Part shown: piece by piece, positions 8,847 to 16,917 of the stretch | Layout: each line of letters starts with the position of its first letter | Numbering within the stretch: position 1 is the stretch's first letter | Notes under the pieces: model-generated | What the model saw: only the letters and a program-made list of their open reading frames with translations | The model's database searches: none | What the model was told of the DNA's origin: nothing | Translations under genes and position numbers: made by a program | Source of the DNA: Streptomyces sp. CG4 | GTDB taxonomy: Bacteria > Actinomycetota > Actinomycetes > Streptomycetales > Streptomycetaceae | Assembly: GCF_041080655.1 (NCBI RefSeq) | Contig: NZ_CP163525.1 | Location: 7,316,001-7,380,000, forward strand | Direction: 5' to 3' | Length of the DNA: 64,000 nucleotides

Positions 8847-9602
8847 TCAGAACCCGTGCCGCATGCCCCCGTCCACGGGCAGCATGACCCCACTCAGATA
8901 CGAAGCCGCCGGAGAGAGCAAGAACGCCGCGACCTTCCCGAACTCCTCCGGCGCCCCGTACCGCCGCAACGGGATCCGCGCCTCGTTCGCTGCCCGAGTG
9001 GCCTCAGGATCCGCGGACAACCCGTCCAGCTCGCGCACGCGATCCGTGTCGATGCGCGACGGCAGCAGCCCCAGCACCCGAATCCCCCGCGGCCCCAACT
9101 CGTCGGCGAGCGACTTGGCGAACCCGGCGAGCCCGGGCCGCAGCCCGTTGGAGATGGTCAGCCCCGGAATCGGCTCGTGCACCGACGCCGACAGCACGAA
9201 CCCGATGACCCCGCCCGGCTCCAGCTCCGCCGCTGCCACCCGCGCGAGCCGCACCGCACCGAGGAACACCGACTCGAACGCGTTCCGCCACTGCTCGTCG
9301 GTGTTGTCCGCGACGAACCCCGGCGCCGGTCCGCCCACGCTCACCAGCACGCCGTGGAAGCCGCCGAACCGCTCACGGGCGGCCGCGACCAGCCGCTCGG
9401 GAGCCTGCGCGTCGGAGTTGTCGACGGCGACACCCACCGCGTCCGGGCCCAGTTCGGCGGCGGCCTCGGCGACCCGCTTCTCGTCCCGCCCGCTGATGAC
9501 GACCTTCGCCCCGTCGGCGACCAGCTCGCGCGCCGCGGCGTTGCCCAGCCCCCGGGTCGCGCCCGTGACGACGTACACCCGGTCCTTCAGTCCAAGATCC
9601 AT
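8847..9602 (-). CDS. Atypical short-chain dehydrogenase/reductase (BKR-like)
   Basis: A 251-aa Rossmann-fold protein. The cofactor motif TGATRGLG (about 13-20) is intact. The usual catalytic YxxxK is absent: the aligned segment reads SNGLRPGLAGFAKSLA, with Ser and Arg where Tyr and Lys should be. This fits the known subgroup of beta-ketoacyl-reductase-like SDRs without the standard tetrad, so an ordinary reductase activity should not be assumed. The C-terminal PVDGGM motif is normal. It lies 5 bp downstream of the GH15 gene on the same strand, so the two are probably co-transcribed. Confidence 0.85.
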   Translation of the reverse strand: MDLGLKDRVYVVTGATRGLGNAAARELVADGAKVVISGRDEKRVAEAAAELGPDAVGVAVDNSDAQAPERLVAAARERFGGFHGVLVSVGGPAPGFVADNTDEQWRNAFESVFLGAVRLARVAAAELEPGGVIGFVLSASVHEPIPGLTISNGLRPGLAGFAKSLADELGPRGIRVLGLLPSRIDTDRVRELDGLSADPEATRAANEARIPLRRYGAPEEFGKVAAFLLSPAASYLSGVMLPVDGGMRHGF

Positions 9603-9607
9603 GGCCC

Positions 9608-11392
9608 CTATCCTGCCCGCTCGCCCCCGGACAGCGTGAGCGCGGTGTTCACCAGGGCGATATGGCTGAAGGCCTGCGGGAAGTTGCCCACCTGGCGGCT
9701 CAGCCCGGGGTCGTACTCCTCCGACAGCAGCCCCACGTCGTTGGTGAGCGCCACCAGCCGCTCGAAGAGTTCCCGGGCCTCGGCCGTGCGGCCGGTCAGG
9801 TGCAGGGCGTCCGCGAGCCAGAACGAGCAGGCCAGGAAGGCGCCCTCGCCGCCCGGCATCCCGTCGATGCCGACGGCGTCGGTGTCGTACCGGCGCACGA
9901 AGCCGCCGTGTCCCAGATCCGCGCGGATCGCGTCGACCGTGCCGATCACCCGGGGGTCGTCGGGCGGCAGGAAACCGACCCGGGGGATCAGCAGCAGGGC
10001 GGCGTCCAGTTCGCGCGAGCCGTAGTACTGGGTGAAGGTCCGGCGCCGGGCGTCGTAGCCCTGCTCGCACACTTCCCGGTGCACCTCGTCACGCATCGCC
10101 CGCCAGCCGTCCGCGTCGCCCTGCAGCTCCGGGTACGTCTCCAGCGTCCGTACGGCGCGGTCGGCGGCCACCCACACCATCACCTTCGAGTGCACGAACT
10201 GGCGCCGGCCGCCGCGCACCTCCCACAGGCCCTCGTCGGGCTGCCGCCAGGACGACTGCAGGAACGTCATGAGCGAGCGCTGGATCGCCCACATGTGGGG
10301 CTTGGTGGGCAGGCCCTGGTCGCGGGCCAGCGACAGCGTGTCCATGACCTCGCCGTACACGTCCAGCTGGAGCTGGCCGACGGCGGCGTTGCCGATGCGT
10401 ACGGGCGCGGACTCGGCGAAGCCGGGCAGCCAGGGCAGCTCCCACTCCGGCAGCCGGCGCTCGCCCGCCAGGCCGTACATGATCTGCAGGTCCGCCGGGT
10501 CGCCCGCGACCGCGCGCAACAGCCAGTCGCGCCAGGCCTCGGCCTCCCTGTGGTAGCCCGCGGCCAGCATGGCGCCGAGGGTGAGGGTGGAGTCGCGCAG
10601 CCAGCAGAAGCGGTAGTCCCAGTTGCGTACGCCGCCCAGCTCCTCGGGCAGCGAGGTGGTGGCAGCGGCGACGATCCCGCCCGTCGGGGCGTAGGTGAGC
10701 GCCTTGAGCGTGATCAGGGACCGTACGACGGCGTCCCGGTACGGCCCGTCGTAGCGGCAGCGGGACGTCCAGCGCCGCCAGTCGTGGACGCTGTTGCTCA
10801 GCGCCTCGTAGGGGTCGGTGAGCGGCGGGCGGCGCTCGTGCGAGGGATGCCAGGTGAGCACGAACGCGACCCGCTGGCCCTCGGTGACGGTGAACTCCGC
10901 GTGGGTGCCGAAGTCCTCGCCCCAGGTGTGCACGGGGGGCTCCGAGCGCAGCCAGACCGAGTCCGGTCCGGCGACGGCCACCCGGTGCCCGTCCGAGCGG
11001 CGCACCCACGGCATGATCGAGCCGTAGTCGAAGCGCAGCCGGAGGGTGCTGCGCACGGTGACCCGGCCGCTGACACCTTCGACGATGCGTACGACGTCGG
11101 GGGCGCGGTCGCGCTGCGGCATCAGGTCGGTGACGCGGACCGTGCCGTCGTGGGTGTCCCACTCGGTGTCGAGGACGAGGGTGTCGGTCCGGTAGGCGCG
11201 GCGGGTGCAGGTGCGCGCTCCCTTGGGGGCGATCCGCCAGTGGCCGTGGTCCTCGTCGCCCAGCAGCCGGGCGAAGCAGGCGCCGGAGTCGAAGCGGGGC
11301 AGGCACAGCCAGTCGATCGAGCCGTCCCTGCCGACCAGCGCGGCGGTCTGCTCGTCGCCGATGAGGGCGTAGTCCTCGATGCGCGCGTTCAC
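9608..11392 (-). CDS. Glycoside hydrolase family 15 (glucoamylase/trehalase-type)
   Basis: A 594-aa cytoplasmic protein. It opens with RIEDYALIGDEQTAALVGRDGSIDWLCLPRFDS, whose first half is the standard start of actinobacterial GH15 enzymes; this favours GTG 11392 over an upstream TTG at 11425. The N-terminal beta-sandwich (to about 230) is followed by the alpha/alpha barrel with GVRNWDYRFCWLRDST and, near the end, GGEGAFLACSFWLADAL and SEEYDP, which carry acidic residues expected in the active site. Mycobacterial relatives hydrolyse trehalose, so a trehalase is as likely as a glucan hydrolase. The SDR gene follows in the same transcript. Confidence 0.9.
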   Translation of the reverse strand: MNARIEDYALIGDEQTAALVGRDGSIDWLCLPRFDSGACFARLLGDEDHGHWRIAPKGARTCTRRAYRTDTLVLDTEWDTHDGTVRVTDLMPQRDRAPDVVRIVEGVSGRVTVRSTLRLRFDYGSIMPWVRRSDGHRVAVAGPDSVWLRSEPPVHTWGEDFGTHAEFTVTEGQRVAFVLTWHPSHERRPPLTDPYEALSNSVHDWRRWTSRCRYDGPYRDAVVRSLITLKALTYAPTGGIVAAATTSLPEELGGVRNWDYRFCWLRDSTLTLGAMLAAGYHREAEAWRDWLLRAVAGDPADLQIMYGLAGERRLPEWELPWLPGFAESAPVRIGNAAVGQLQLDVYGEVMDTLSLARDQGLPTKPHMWAIQRSLMTFLQSSWRQPDEGLWEVRGGRRQFVHSKVMVWVAADRAVRTLETYPELQGDADGWRAMRDEVHREVCEQGYDARRRTFTQYYGSRELDAALLLIPRVGFLPPDDPRVIGTVDAIRADLGHGGFVRRYDTDAVGIDGMPGGEGAFLACSFWLADALHLTGRTAEARELFERLVALTNDVGLLSEEYDPGLSRQVGNFPQAFSHIALVNTALTLSGGERAG

Positions 11393-11477
11393 GGGATCCG
11401 GTTTCCCGGCTTTCCCGGCGGGCAAGAGGGCCGAACAGGTGGTCCGCCCGGCGCGCGTGCCACGGCTGTCGCCCTGG

Positions 11478-11565
11478 CTGTACGACGGCCGGTTCCGTCT
11501 GTACGGCGGCGCCGCTTGCGTCCGGGCGACGGCTGTACGGCGGCTATACGGCGGCCGGTTCCGTC
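11478..11565. repeat. 66-bp-spaced duplication around the SURF1 stop codon
   Basis: A 22-bp segment covering the last codons and stop of SURF1 (11544-11565) recurs with two mismatches at 11478-11499, beyond the stop. Shorter CTGTACGGCGGC repeats fill the space between. This looks like a small local duplication that extended the 3' region without changing the protein. Confidence 0.55.
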
Positions 11566-12335
11566 TCCTCCGGCTTCGCCTCCGCGGTGGCCTCCTCCTG
11601 GTCGCGGATCTCCCGCCGGACCAGGAACCACCAGCCGACCGGGACGCCCGCGGCGAACAGCCACCACTGGATCATGTACGCGTAGTTCAGCGGGGCGTCC
11701 TCGCTGCCCGGGTCGGAGATCTGTTCCGGGGAGTCGGTCTGGGGCCCCGTCTGCTCGAGGTAGCCGCCGAGCACCGAGGCGCCGAGCCGGTGCGCCTCCT
11801 CCGCGCTGTTGATCAGCATGATCTGCCGGTCCGGGAGGCCCTGGACGTTCTTGATGCCGCTCGCCGCAGTCGTCTCGTCGGCCATCAGCCGCCCGGTGAT
11901 GGTGGTCCGGCCGGACGGCGGGGCGGGGATCTTCGGGAACGCGGTCTGGGCTCCGTTGGCCGGGATCCAGCCGCGGTTGACGAGCACCACCTTGCCGTCG
12001 CCGAGGACGAACGGGGTGAGCACATGGAAGCCGACCTCGTTGTCGGAGTTGGTCCGGCGCCGGACCACTTCCTCCCTGGCGGTGTCGAAGGTGCCGGTCG
12101 CGGTGACCGTGCGGTACCTCTCGGTGCGGGTCACGGTGTGCCCCGGGGAGGTCAGCCGCTCGACCGGGACCGGCTTGGCGTGCAACGCCGAGGAGACCAG
12201 GTCGTTGCGCGCGGTGCGCTCCTCGTAGCGGTGCTTCTGCCAGAAACCCAGCCTGATCATCGTCGGGATCAGCGCGATCGCGACGATGGTGAGGATCACC
12301 CACTGGCGGGACAACAGGAAGCGGTAGCGATGCAC
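11544..12335 (-). CDS. SURF1 family cytochrome c oxidase biogenesis protein
   Basis: A 263-aa protein with the SURF1 layout: one N-terminal helix (about 12-32), an extracytoplasmic domain, and one C-terminal helix (about 218-238, IQWWLFAAGVPVGWWFLV). The conserved GFWQKHRYEER follows helix 1, and VLVNRGWIPA lies in the central domain. SURF1 helps insert haem into subunit I of aa3-type oxidase. It starts at GTG 12335; the only ribosome-site candidate, GGAGG, is rather far upstream. The C-terminus is a polar cytoplasmic tail rich in Glu. Confidence 0.9.
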   Translation of the reverse strand: MHRYRFLLSRQWVILTIVAIALIPTMIRLGFWQKHRYEERTARNDLVSSALHAKPVPVERLTSPGHTVTRTERYRTVTATGTFDTAREEVVRRRTNSDNEVGFHVLTPFVLGDGKVVLVNRGWIPANGAQTAFPKIPAPPSGRTTITGRLMADETTAASGIKNVQGLPDRQIMLINSAEEAHRLGASVLGGYLEQTGPQTDSPEQISDPGSEDAPLNYAYMIQWWLFAAGVPVGWWFLVRREIRDQEEATAEAKPEETEPAAV

Positions 12336-12384
12336 CCCACGACGTTACCTCCGCGCCGTGGGGTGCATTCGGGCGGGTACCGGG

Positions 12385-12618
12385 TCAGACGCGATCGACG
12401 ATCCCCGCCTTCCCGTCGGCGCGGGCGCAGTGGGCGCCGCAGTAGAACGCGCCGTCGGCCTCCACCCCCTGGCCGATGATCTGCACCCGGCAGTGCTCGC
12501 AGATGGGTGCCATGCGGTGGATCGCACAGGAGAAGCAGTCGAACACATGAACCGCACCCTGTGCATGGACCTCGAAGGTCATCCCGTAGTCATTGCCGCA
12601 AACTTCACATTTCGCCAT
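12385..12618 (-). CDS. Small cysteine-rich zinc-binding protein
   Basis: A 77-aa protein with cysteine pairs CEVCGNDY (4-7), FDCFSCAIH (about 28-31), CEHCRVQ (about 40-43) and FYCGAHCAR (about 59-63), plus histidines, enough for two treble-clef or ribbon-type zinc sites. It is widespread in Streptomyces and sometimes labelled a prokaryotic metallothionein. A regulatory or chaperone role is equally possible. It stands alone between SURF1 and the exonuclease on the same strand. Confidence 0.75.
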   Translation of the reverse strand: MAKCEVCGNDYGMTFEVHAQGAVHVFDCFSCAIHRMAPICEHCRVQIIGQGVEADGAFYCGAHCARADGKAGIVDRV

Positions 12619-12679
12619 GCGCCACAGGGTGGGCCGTCACCGGGACCGGGGCGAGCGGGTGCCGGGTGAGTCGTGTGTC

Positions 12680-12739
12680 GATCACTCATTCGTACGATCA
12701 CTCCCAACGGTGTGGTCACTCGCATGCGTACGATCACTC
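12680..12739. repeat. Four GATCACTC-type iterons
   Basis: GATCACTC occurs at 12680-12687, 12696-12703 and 12732-12739, and the variant GGTCACTC at 12714-12721, with 16-18 bp between starts. Three copies are preceded by CGTAC or a relative of it. The last overlaps the stop of the exonuclease gene. The arrangement is too regular for chance. It could bind a protein between the exonuclease and the zinc-protein gene, or record slippage at the end of the exonuclease gene. Confidence 0.5.
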
Positions 12740-13732
12740 GTCGGCGGGCTCGACATCCCGCAGCAGCTGCCCGAACGCGGCCTCGTCGACGACCGGCGTG
12801 CCGAACTGCCGCGCCTTGACCACCTTGGACGTGCCCGAGTCGGGGTCGTTGGTGACCAGCAGGCTGGTCAGCCTGGAGATGCTGGACGCCACATGCAGAC
12901 CGGCCTCCGTGGCCCGGTCCTCCAGCAGCTCGCGGTCCACGGAGGTGTCGCCGGAGAACGCCACCCGCATGCCCTGTTTGAGTCGTTTGCCGTTTTCGTA
13001 GCGCCCCGGATTGGGGTACGGGCATGCGGGCTTCTTGCGGGAGGGCCGCCAACTGCCCTGCCGATAGCCGCTGTAGCCCCCGTATCCGCCCGACGACTGC
13101 CGGGGCACCGGGCGGTCCGACCACTCCGTCAGCGGCCGGCACTCCAGCAGCGGCAGCCGCACGCCGCCCGCGGCGGCGGCTCGCAGACTGGGCCGGAACG
13201 CCTCCGCCAGCACGCGCGCGTCGTCCAGCGCGTGGTGCGCCCGCTGCTGTACGACGCCGTAGTGCGCCGCCAGCGACTCCAGCTTGAAGTTGGGCAGCGG
13301 CAGCCCCAGCTCCTTCGACAGCGCGATGGTGCACAGTCGCTGACGCACCGGCGCCTCGCGCTTCGCGCGCGCGTACTCCCGCGCGATCATCTGCCAGTCG
13401 AAGACGGCGTTGTGCGCGACCAGCACCCGGCCCTCCAGCCGGGTCGCGAACTCCTCGGCGATGTCCGCGAAGAGCGGCGCCCCTTCGAGCACCTCGCTCG
13501 TCAGACCGTGTATCCACACGGGTCCCGGATCGCGCTCCGGGTTGACCAGCGTGTACCAGTGGTCCTCGACCTCGCCGCGCTCGTCCAGCCGGTAGACGGC
13601 GGCCGAGATGATGCGGTCGTCCCGGGCCAGGCCGGTGGTCTCCACGTCAACGACCGCGTATCCCTTCGGATACACGGCCGGCCACTGGGTGGGGGAGGAC
13701 ACTGCGGTCGCACGGTCTTCGAGCATGGTCAT
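12734..13732 (-). CDS. DEDDh 3'-5' exonuclease with C-terminal BRCT domain
   Basis: A 332-aa protein. The exonuclease domain (about 20-190) has DVETTGL (first D and E), HNAVFDW (third acidic residue) and HHALDDA (catalytic His and Asp), as in the DNA polymerase III epsilon family. A glycine/tyrosine-rich linker (about 210-240) leads to a BRCT domain (about 250-325) with RVAFSGDT and SLLVTNDPDSGTSKV. It probably acts in DNA repair or proofreading. Its ATG overlaps the stop of the upstream gene (ATGA at 13729-13732) and has no ribosome site of its own, so its translation should depend on coupling. Confidence 0.9.
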   Translation of the reverse strand: MTMLEDRATAVSSPTQWPAVYPKGYAVVDVETTGLARDDRIISAAVYRLDERGEVEDHWYTLVNPERDPGPVWIHGLTSEVLEGAPLFADIAEEFATRLEGRVLVAHNAVFDWQMIAREYARAKREAPVRQRLCTIALSKELGLPLPNFKLESLAAHYGVVQQRAHHALDDARVLAEAFRPSLRAAAAGGVRLPLLECRPLTEWSDRPVPRQSSGGYGGYSGYRQGSWRPSRKKPACPYPNPGRYENGKRLKQGMRVAFSGDTSVDRELLEDRATEAGLHVASSISRLTSLLVTNDPDSGTSKVVKARQFGTPVVDEAAFGQLLRDVEPADE

Positions 13733-14213
13733 TGAGGATACGGGCCACGACTGACAGCGCTGACCTTCAGGTACCGGCGGCTCCGCCGATTTCCGCCCGG
13801 CCGCTCGGCCACCGCACACGCGTGCGTGCCGGTCCTGGACCGCTCATCCGACCGGGTCGGGCGCACGGGTGGGCGAGGCCGGGACCGGCAGCGACGTACC
13901 AGCGCGCTCACGGCCGTCAGGAAGAGCCGCTCCGTGTCCACCGGCAAGGCCGGCGCACGTGCCGGCGCCGGGTCGTCTCCGGCGGTCCCGGCGCTCCACG
14001 GCTCCCGCTCGTCGGGGTGCTGTGCCGGAGCCCGCTCCCGGTCGCGCTCCACCAGCACCCGCCCGACGACCTGGAACCGCACGGCCCGCACGAACCCGGC
14101 GGCCCGCTCGCCACGCAGCCCGGCGGCGCGCGCCTCGCGCACCAGGACCCGCTGGGCGGGCAGGAACATCAGGGGGTGCGACCGCAGGGGCGGATCTCGC
14201 CGAGCTCGGCCAT
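13729..14213 (-). CDS. Unrecognised gene coupled to the exonuclease, probably frameshifted
   Basis: The frame from 14169 to the stop at 13729 has near-perfect third-position G/C bias for about 110 codons, so it is coding, yet it has no good start there. A second frame from ATG 14213, with GGAG 6 bases upstream, has equal bias but stops after 14 codons (MAELGEIRPCGRTP). The two would join if the C5 run on the coding strand (14172-14176) had one more base. This suggests a one-base deletion or a sequencing error. An alternative is a TTG start at 14253 behind AGGAG. No domain is recognised. The stop overlaps the exonuclease start, which supports an operon. Confidence 0.5.
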
Positions 14214-14266
14214 GGTGCGCTCCGGAGGGTGTCGAGCAGGGCATCCGGGTCAACGCGCTCCTCTGT

Positions 14267-14277
14267 TAACTGTGTTA
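14267..14277. promoter_or_regulatory. Small inverted repeat TAAC-TGT-GTTA
   Basis: TAAC and GTTA arms flank TGT in an A/T-rich patch between the divergent damaged genes. It overlaps TTATAG, a possible -10. It may be a leftover operator of the degenerate gene to its right. Confidence 0.3.
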
Positions 14278-14305
14278 TAGGTGACGATCCGTCAGGAGCG
14301 GGTCC

Positions 14306-14868
14306 GTGCCCGCCGGCAGAAGGGCGGTACGACGTACGGCACGCGTACGGTACGGCGCACGGACCGAGCGGGAGATCGCCACGACCCGCACCGCGAGCGC
14401 GCGGCGTCCCGCCATCTGGTCCACCGGGGTAGTGGCCGTCTGGGAGACCGGCCCGGACGCGATCGCCGCGGTGCTGCCGCCACCCCTGAAACCCACCGGC
14501 AGCCCGCTCGTGATGACCCAGGAGCGCGCCCTCACCGGCGGGCGCGAGGTCTTCGGCGAGCCCGAGAAACTCGGCGAAGTGACCACCGACTTCTGCTTCA
14601 AGTTCCTTCCCGCCGTGGATCGTTCGGGCTTCGAAACCGACCCGGTGCTGGTGCACTTGCACTGCGTGCGCCACGAGAAGGTGCGCCGACTGGAGCGGAT
14701 CACCGGAGAGGTCGTCCCGCGCGAGGAGCCGGCCGCCATGCCCGGCGGCAACGCGGCCCGCGTCTACGGCTTCGACCTCGCCCGCCTCGACCCCATCGCG
14801 GCGAAGGTGGGTCCCACGTGACCGAAGTAGCCGAGCCCCTCCCGGAACCCCCGGCGGACGCGACCAGC
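14306..14868 (+). pseudogene. Relic: acetoacetate decarboxylase fragments fused to an amidohydrolase end
   Basis: The translation starts like an acetoacetate-decarboxylase-family protein (ARVRYGARTEREI, then IWSTGVVAVWET and VLPPPLKPT). It then skips directly to ERALTGGREVFGEPEKLGEV and on to FKFLPAVDRSGFETDPVL, losing segments a full protein of about 250 aa would contain. The family's PKKL lysine pair reads PEKL, so the expected Schiff-base lysine is Glu. The likely original ATG is ACG (14336). Downstream, GGNAARVYGFDLARLDPIAAKVGPT is an amidohydrolase-type C-terminus whose tail (TEVAEPLPEPPADATSPVFA) continues only after a one-base shift at about 14819. This is a deletion product of a decarboxylase-to-amidohydrolase cluster. 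Confidence 0.65.
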
Positions 14869-15008
14869 CCGGTGTTCGCCCGAGGGCTTCGCTCCGGGTG
14901 TGGTGCGTGCCGCCGTCGACGGCGAGGGGGTGTCGGTCGCGGCCGGCGTCCGCGGCGGGGGAGCGTCGGTGCGGCATGGGTGGCCCGTGGAGTGCGATCC
15001 TCCCTGCT

Positions 15009-15719
15009 GTGACCGAACCCACCCACGAAGAGGCCCATGGAGGTGCACTCGGCTCGCGGCTGAACTGGCTGCGGGCCGCCGTGCTCGGCGCGAACGACGG
15101 CATCGTCTCCACCGCGGGCATCGTCGTCGGCGTGGCCGGCGCGACCGACAGCCGGTCCGCGCTGCTCACCGCCGGACTGGCCGGCCTGCTCGCGGGATCG
15201 ATGTCCATGGCGGCCGGCGAGTACGTCTCCGTCTCCACCCAGCGCGATTCCGAGGTGGCCGCGCTGGCCGTGGAGAGACAGGAACTGCGCGACCAGCCGG
15301 AGGCCGAGCTGCTGGAGCTGACCACGTTGCTCCAGGAGCGCGGCCTGTCCCGCGAGGTGGCCCGGGAGGCCGCCGAACAGCTCACCGCGCGGGACGCGCT
15401 GCGGGCACACGCGCGCGTGGAGCTCGGCATCGACCCCGACGACCTGACCAACCCCTGGCACGCGGCCTGGGCGAGTTTCCTGGCCTTCACCGTGGGCGCG
15501 CTGCTGCCGCTGCTGGCCATCGTGCTGCCCCCGGCCGCCTGGCGGCTGGCCGTGACCGTCGTCTCCGTCCTGGCCGCGCTCGTCCTCACCGGCTGGACCA
15601 GCGCCCGGCTCGGCTCGGCCGACCCGAAGCGGGCGGTCCTGCGCAACGTGATGGGCGGGGCCCTGGCCATGGGGGTCACCTATGCGGCGGGCAGCCTGCT
15701 GGGCGCCGCGGGCGTCTGA
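15009..15719 (+). CDS. VIT1/CCC1 family membrane transporter
   Basis: A 236-aa member of the vacuolar-iron-transporter family, expected to move Fe2+ or Mn2+ across the membrane. LNWLRAAVLGANDGIVSTAGIVVGVAG (about 18-44) is the family's first helix and signature. MSMAAGEYVSVSTQRD (about 67-82) is the second conserved segment. A cytoplasmic helical section (about 80-145) precedes two or three further membrane helices (about 150-232). GTG 15009 gives the usual N-terminus; ATG 14976 is in frame, and neither has a strong ribosome site. It lies just past the relic locus. Confidence 0.88.
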   Translation: MTEPTHEEAHGGALGSRLNWLRAAVLGANDGIVSTAGIVVGVAGATDSRSALLTAGLAGLLAGSMSMAAGEYVSVSTQRDSEVAALAVERQELRDQPEAELLELTTLLQERGLSREVAREAAEQLTARDALRAHARVELGIDPDDLTNPWHAAWASFLAFTVGALLPLLAIVLPPAAWRLAVTVVSVLAALVLTGWTSARLGSADPKRAVLRNVMGGALAMGVTYAAGSLLGAAGV

Positions 15720-15843
15720 CCACCCGCGCCGGGCTTCCACGGCCCCCTCGGCGAGCGCCGGCCACACGCGACGTCGTACGGTGAAGTGCGCTCGATCACC
15801 CCGTGAGCACCCCGCACGACCCCGCACGAGAAGGACCCTCGCC

Positions 15844-16890
15844 ATGCGCGCCACCACCATCCACGCCCCGTACGACATGCGCGTGGAGGACGTCCCCGAG
15901 CCCGTGGTGCAGCTGCCCACCGACGCCGTCGTACGGGTGCTGCGCGCCTGCATCTGCGGCAGCGACCTGTGGGCCTACCGCGGCGAGGCGGCCCGGCAGC
16001 CGGGACAGCGGATCGGGCACGAGTTCCTCGGCGTCGTCGAGGAGACCGGCTCCGAGGTGGACACGGTCAAGCGCGGTGACCTGGTGGTCGCGCCCTTCAT
16101 GTGGTCCGACGGGGTCTGCGACTACTGCCGCGATGGCCTGACGACGTCCTGCGAGCACGGCGGCTTCTGGGGCTCCGTCGGCTACGACGGCGGCCAGGGC
16201 GAGGCCGTGCGTGTGCCGTTCGCCGACGGCACCCTGGTCCAGCTGCCCAAGGACGCGGCCTCCGACGACCATCTGCTGTCCGCCCTGCTGACCCTCTCCG
16301 ACGTCCTCGGCACCGGCCACCACGCGGCCCTCGGCGCGGGCGCCCGGCCCGGCGCCACGGTCGCCGTCGTCGGGGACGGCGCGGTCGGCCTGTGCGCCGT
16401 CCTGGCGGCCAAGCGGCTCGGCGCCGAGCGGATCATCGCGCTCGGCCGGCACGAGGTCCGTACCGACATCGCCCGTCGCTTCGGCGCCACCGACGTCGTC
16501 GCCGAGCGCGGGGACGCGGCCGTCGAGGCCGTCCGGCAACTCACCCGCGGCCAGGGCGCGCACGCCGTCGTCGAGGCCGTCGGTACCGAACAATCCATGC
16601 GTACCGCAGTCAACATCACCCGCGACGGCGGCGCGATCGGCTTCGTGGGCGTGCCGCACGGCAGCGGCACCGGCCTCGACCTCGGTGTCATGTTCGACCG
16701 GAACATCGCCCTGCGCGGCGGTGTCGCGCCGGTCCGCGCCTACATCCCGGACCTGCTGCCCGACGTCCTGGACGGCACGATCGACCCCTCGCCCGTGTTC
16801 GACCTGACCGTCGGCATCGAGGGCGTGCCCGACGGCTACAAGGCGATGGACGAGCGCACCGCCCTCAAGGTGCTCGTCACCAACGGCTAG
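15844..16890 (+). CDS. Zinc-dependent alcohol dehydrogenase (MDR superfamily)
   Basis: A 348-aa medium-chain dehydrogenase. The catalytic-zinc region has CICGSDL (about 36-42) and GHEFLGVVEE (about 60-69). The NAD(P) motif is VVGDGAVGLCAV (about 174-185). The structural-zinc lobe reads GVCDYCRDGLTTSCEHG: three of the usual four cysteines are present and the first is missing, so that zinc may be absent or differently bound. The ATG has GAAGGA 8 bases upstream. The substrate cannot be deduced. It converges on the CopD gene. Confidence 0.9.
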   Translation: MRATTIHAPYDMRVEDVPEPVVQLPTDAVVRVLRACICGSDLWAYRGEAARQPGQRIGHEFLGVVEETGSEVDTVKRGDLVVAPFMWSDGVCDYCRDGLTTSCEHGGFWGSVGYDGGQGEAVRVPFADGTLVQLPKDAASDDHLLSALLTLSDVLGTGHHAALGAGARPGATVAVVGDGAVGLCAVLAAKRLGAERIIALGRHEVRTDIARRFGATDVVAERGDAAVEAVRQLTRGQGAHAVVEAVGTEQSMRTAVNITRDGGAIGFVGVPHGSGTGLDLGVMFDRNIALRGGVAPVRAYIPDLLPDVLDGTIDPSPVFDLTVGIEGVPDGYKAMDERTALKVLVTNG

Positions 16891-16917
16891 TCCGCCGGGG
16901 TCTGCCGGACAGCACAC

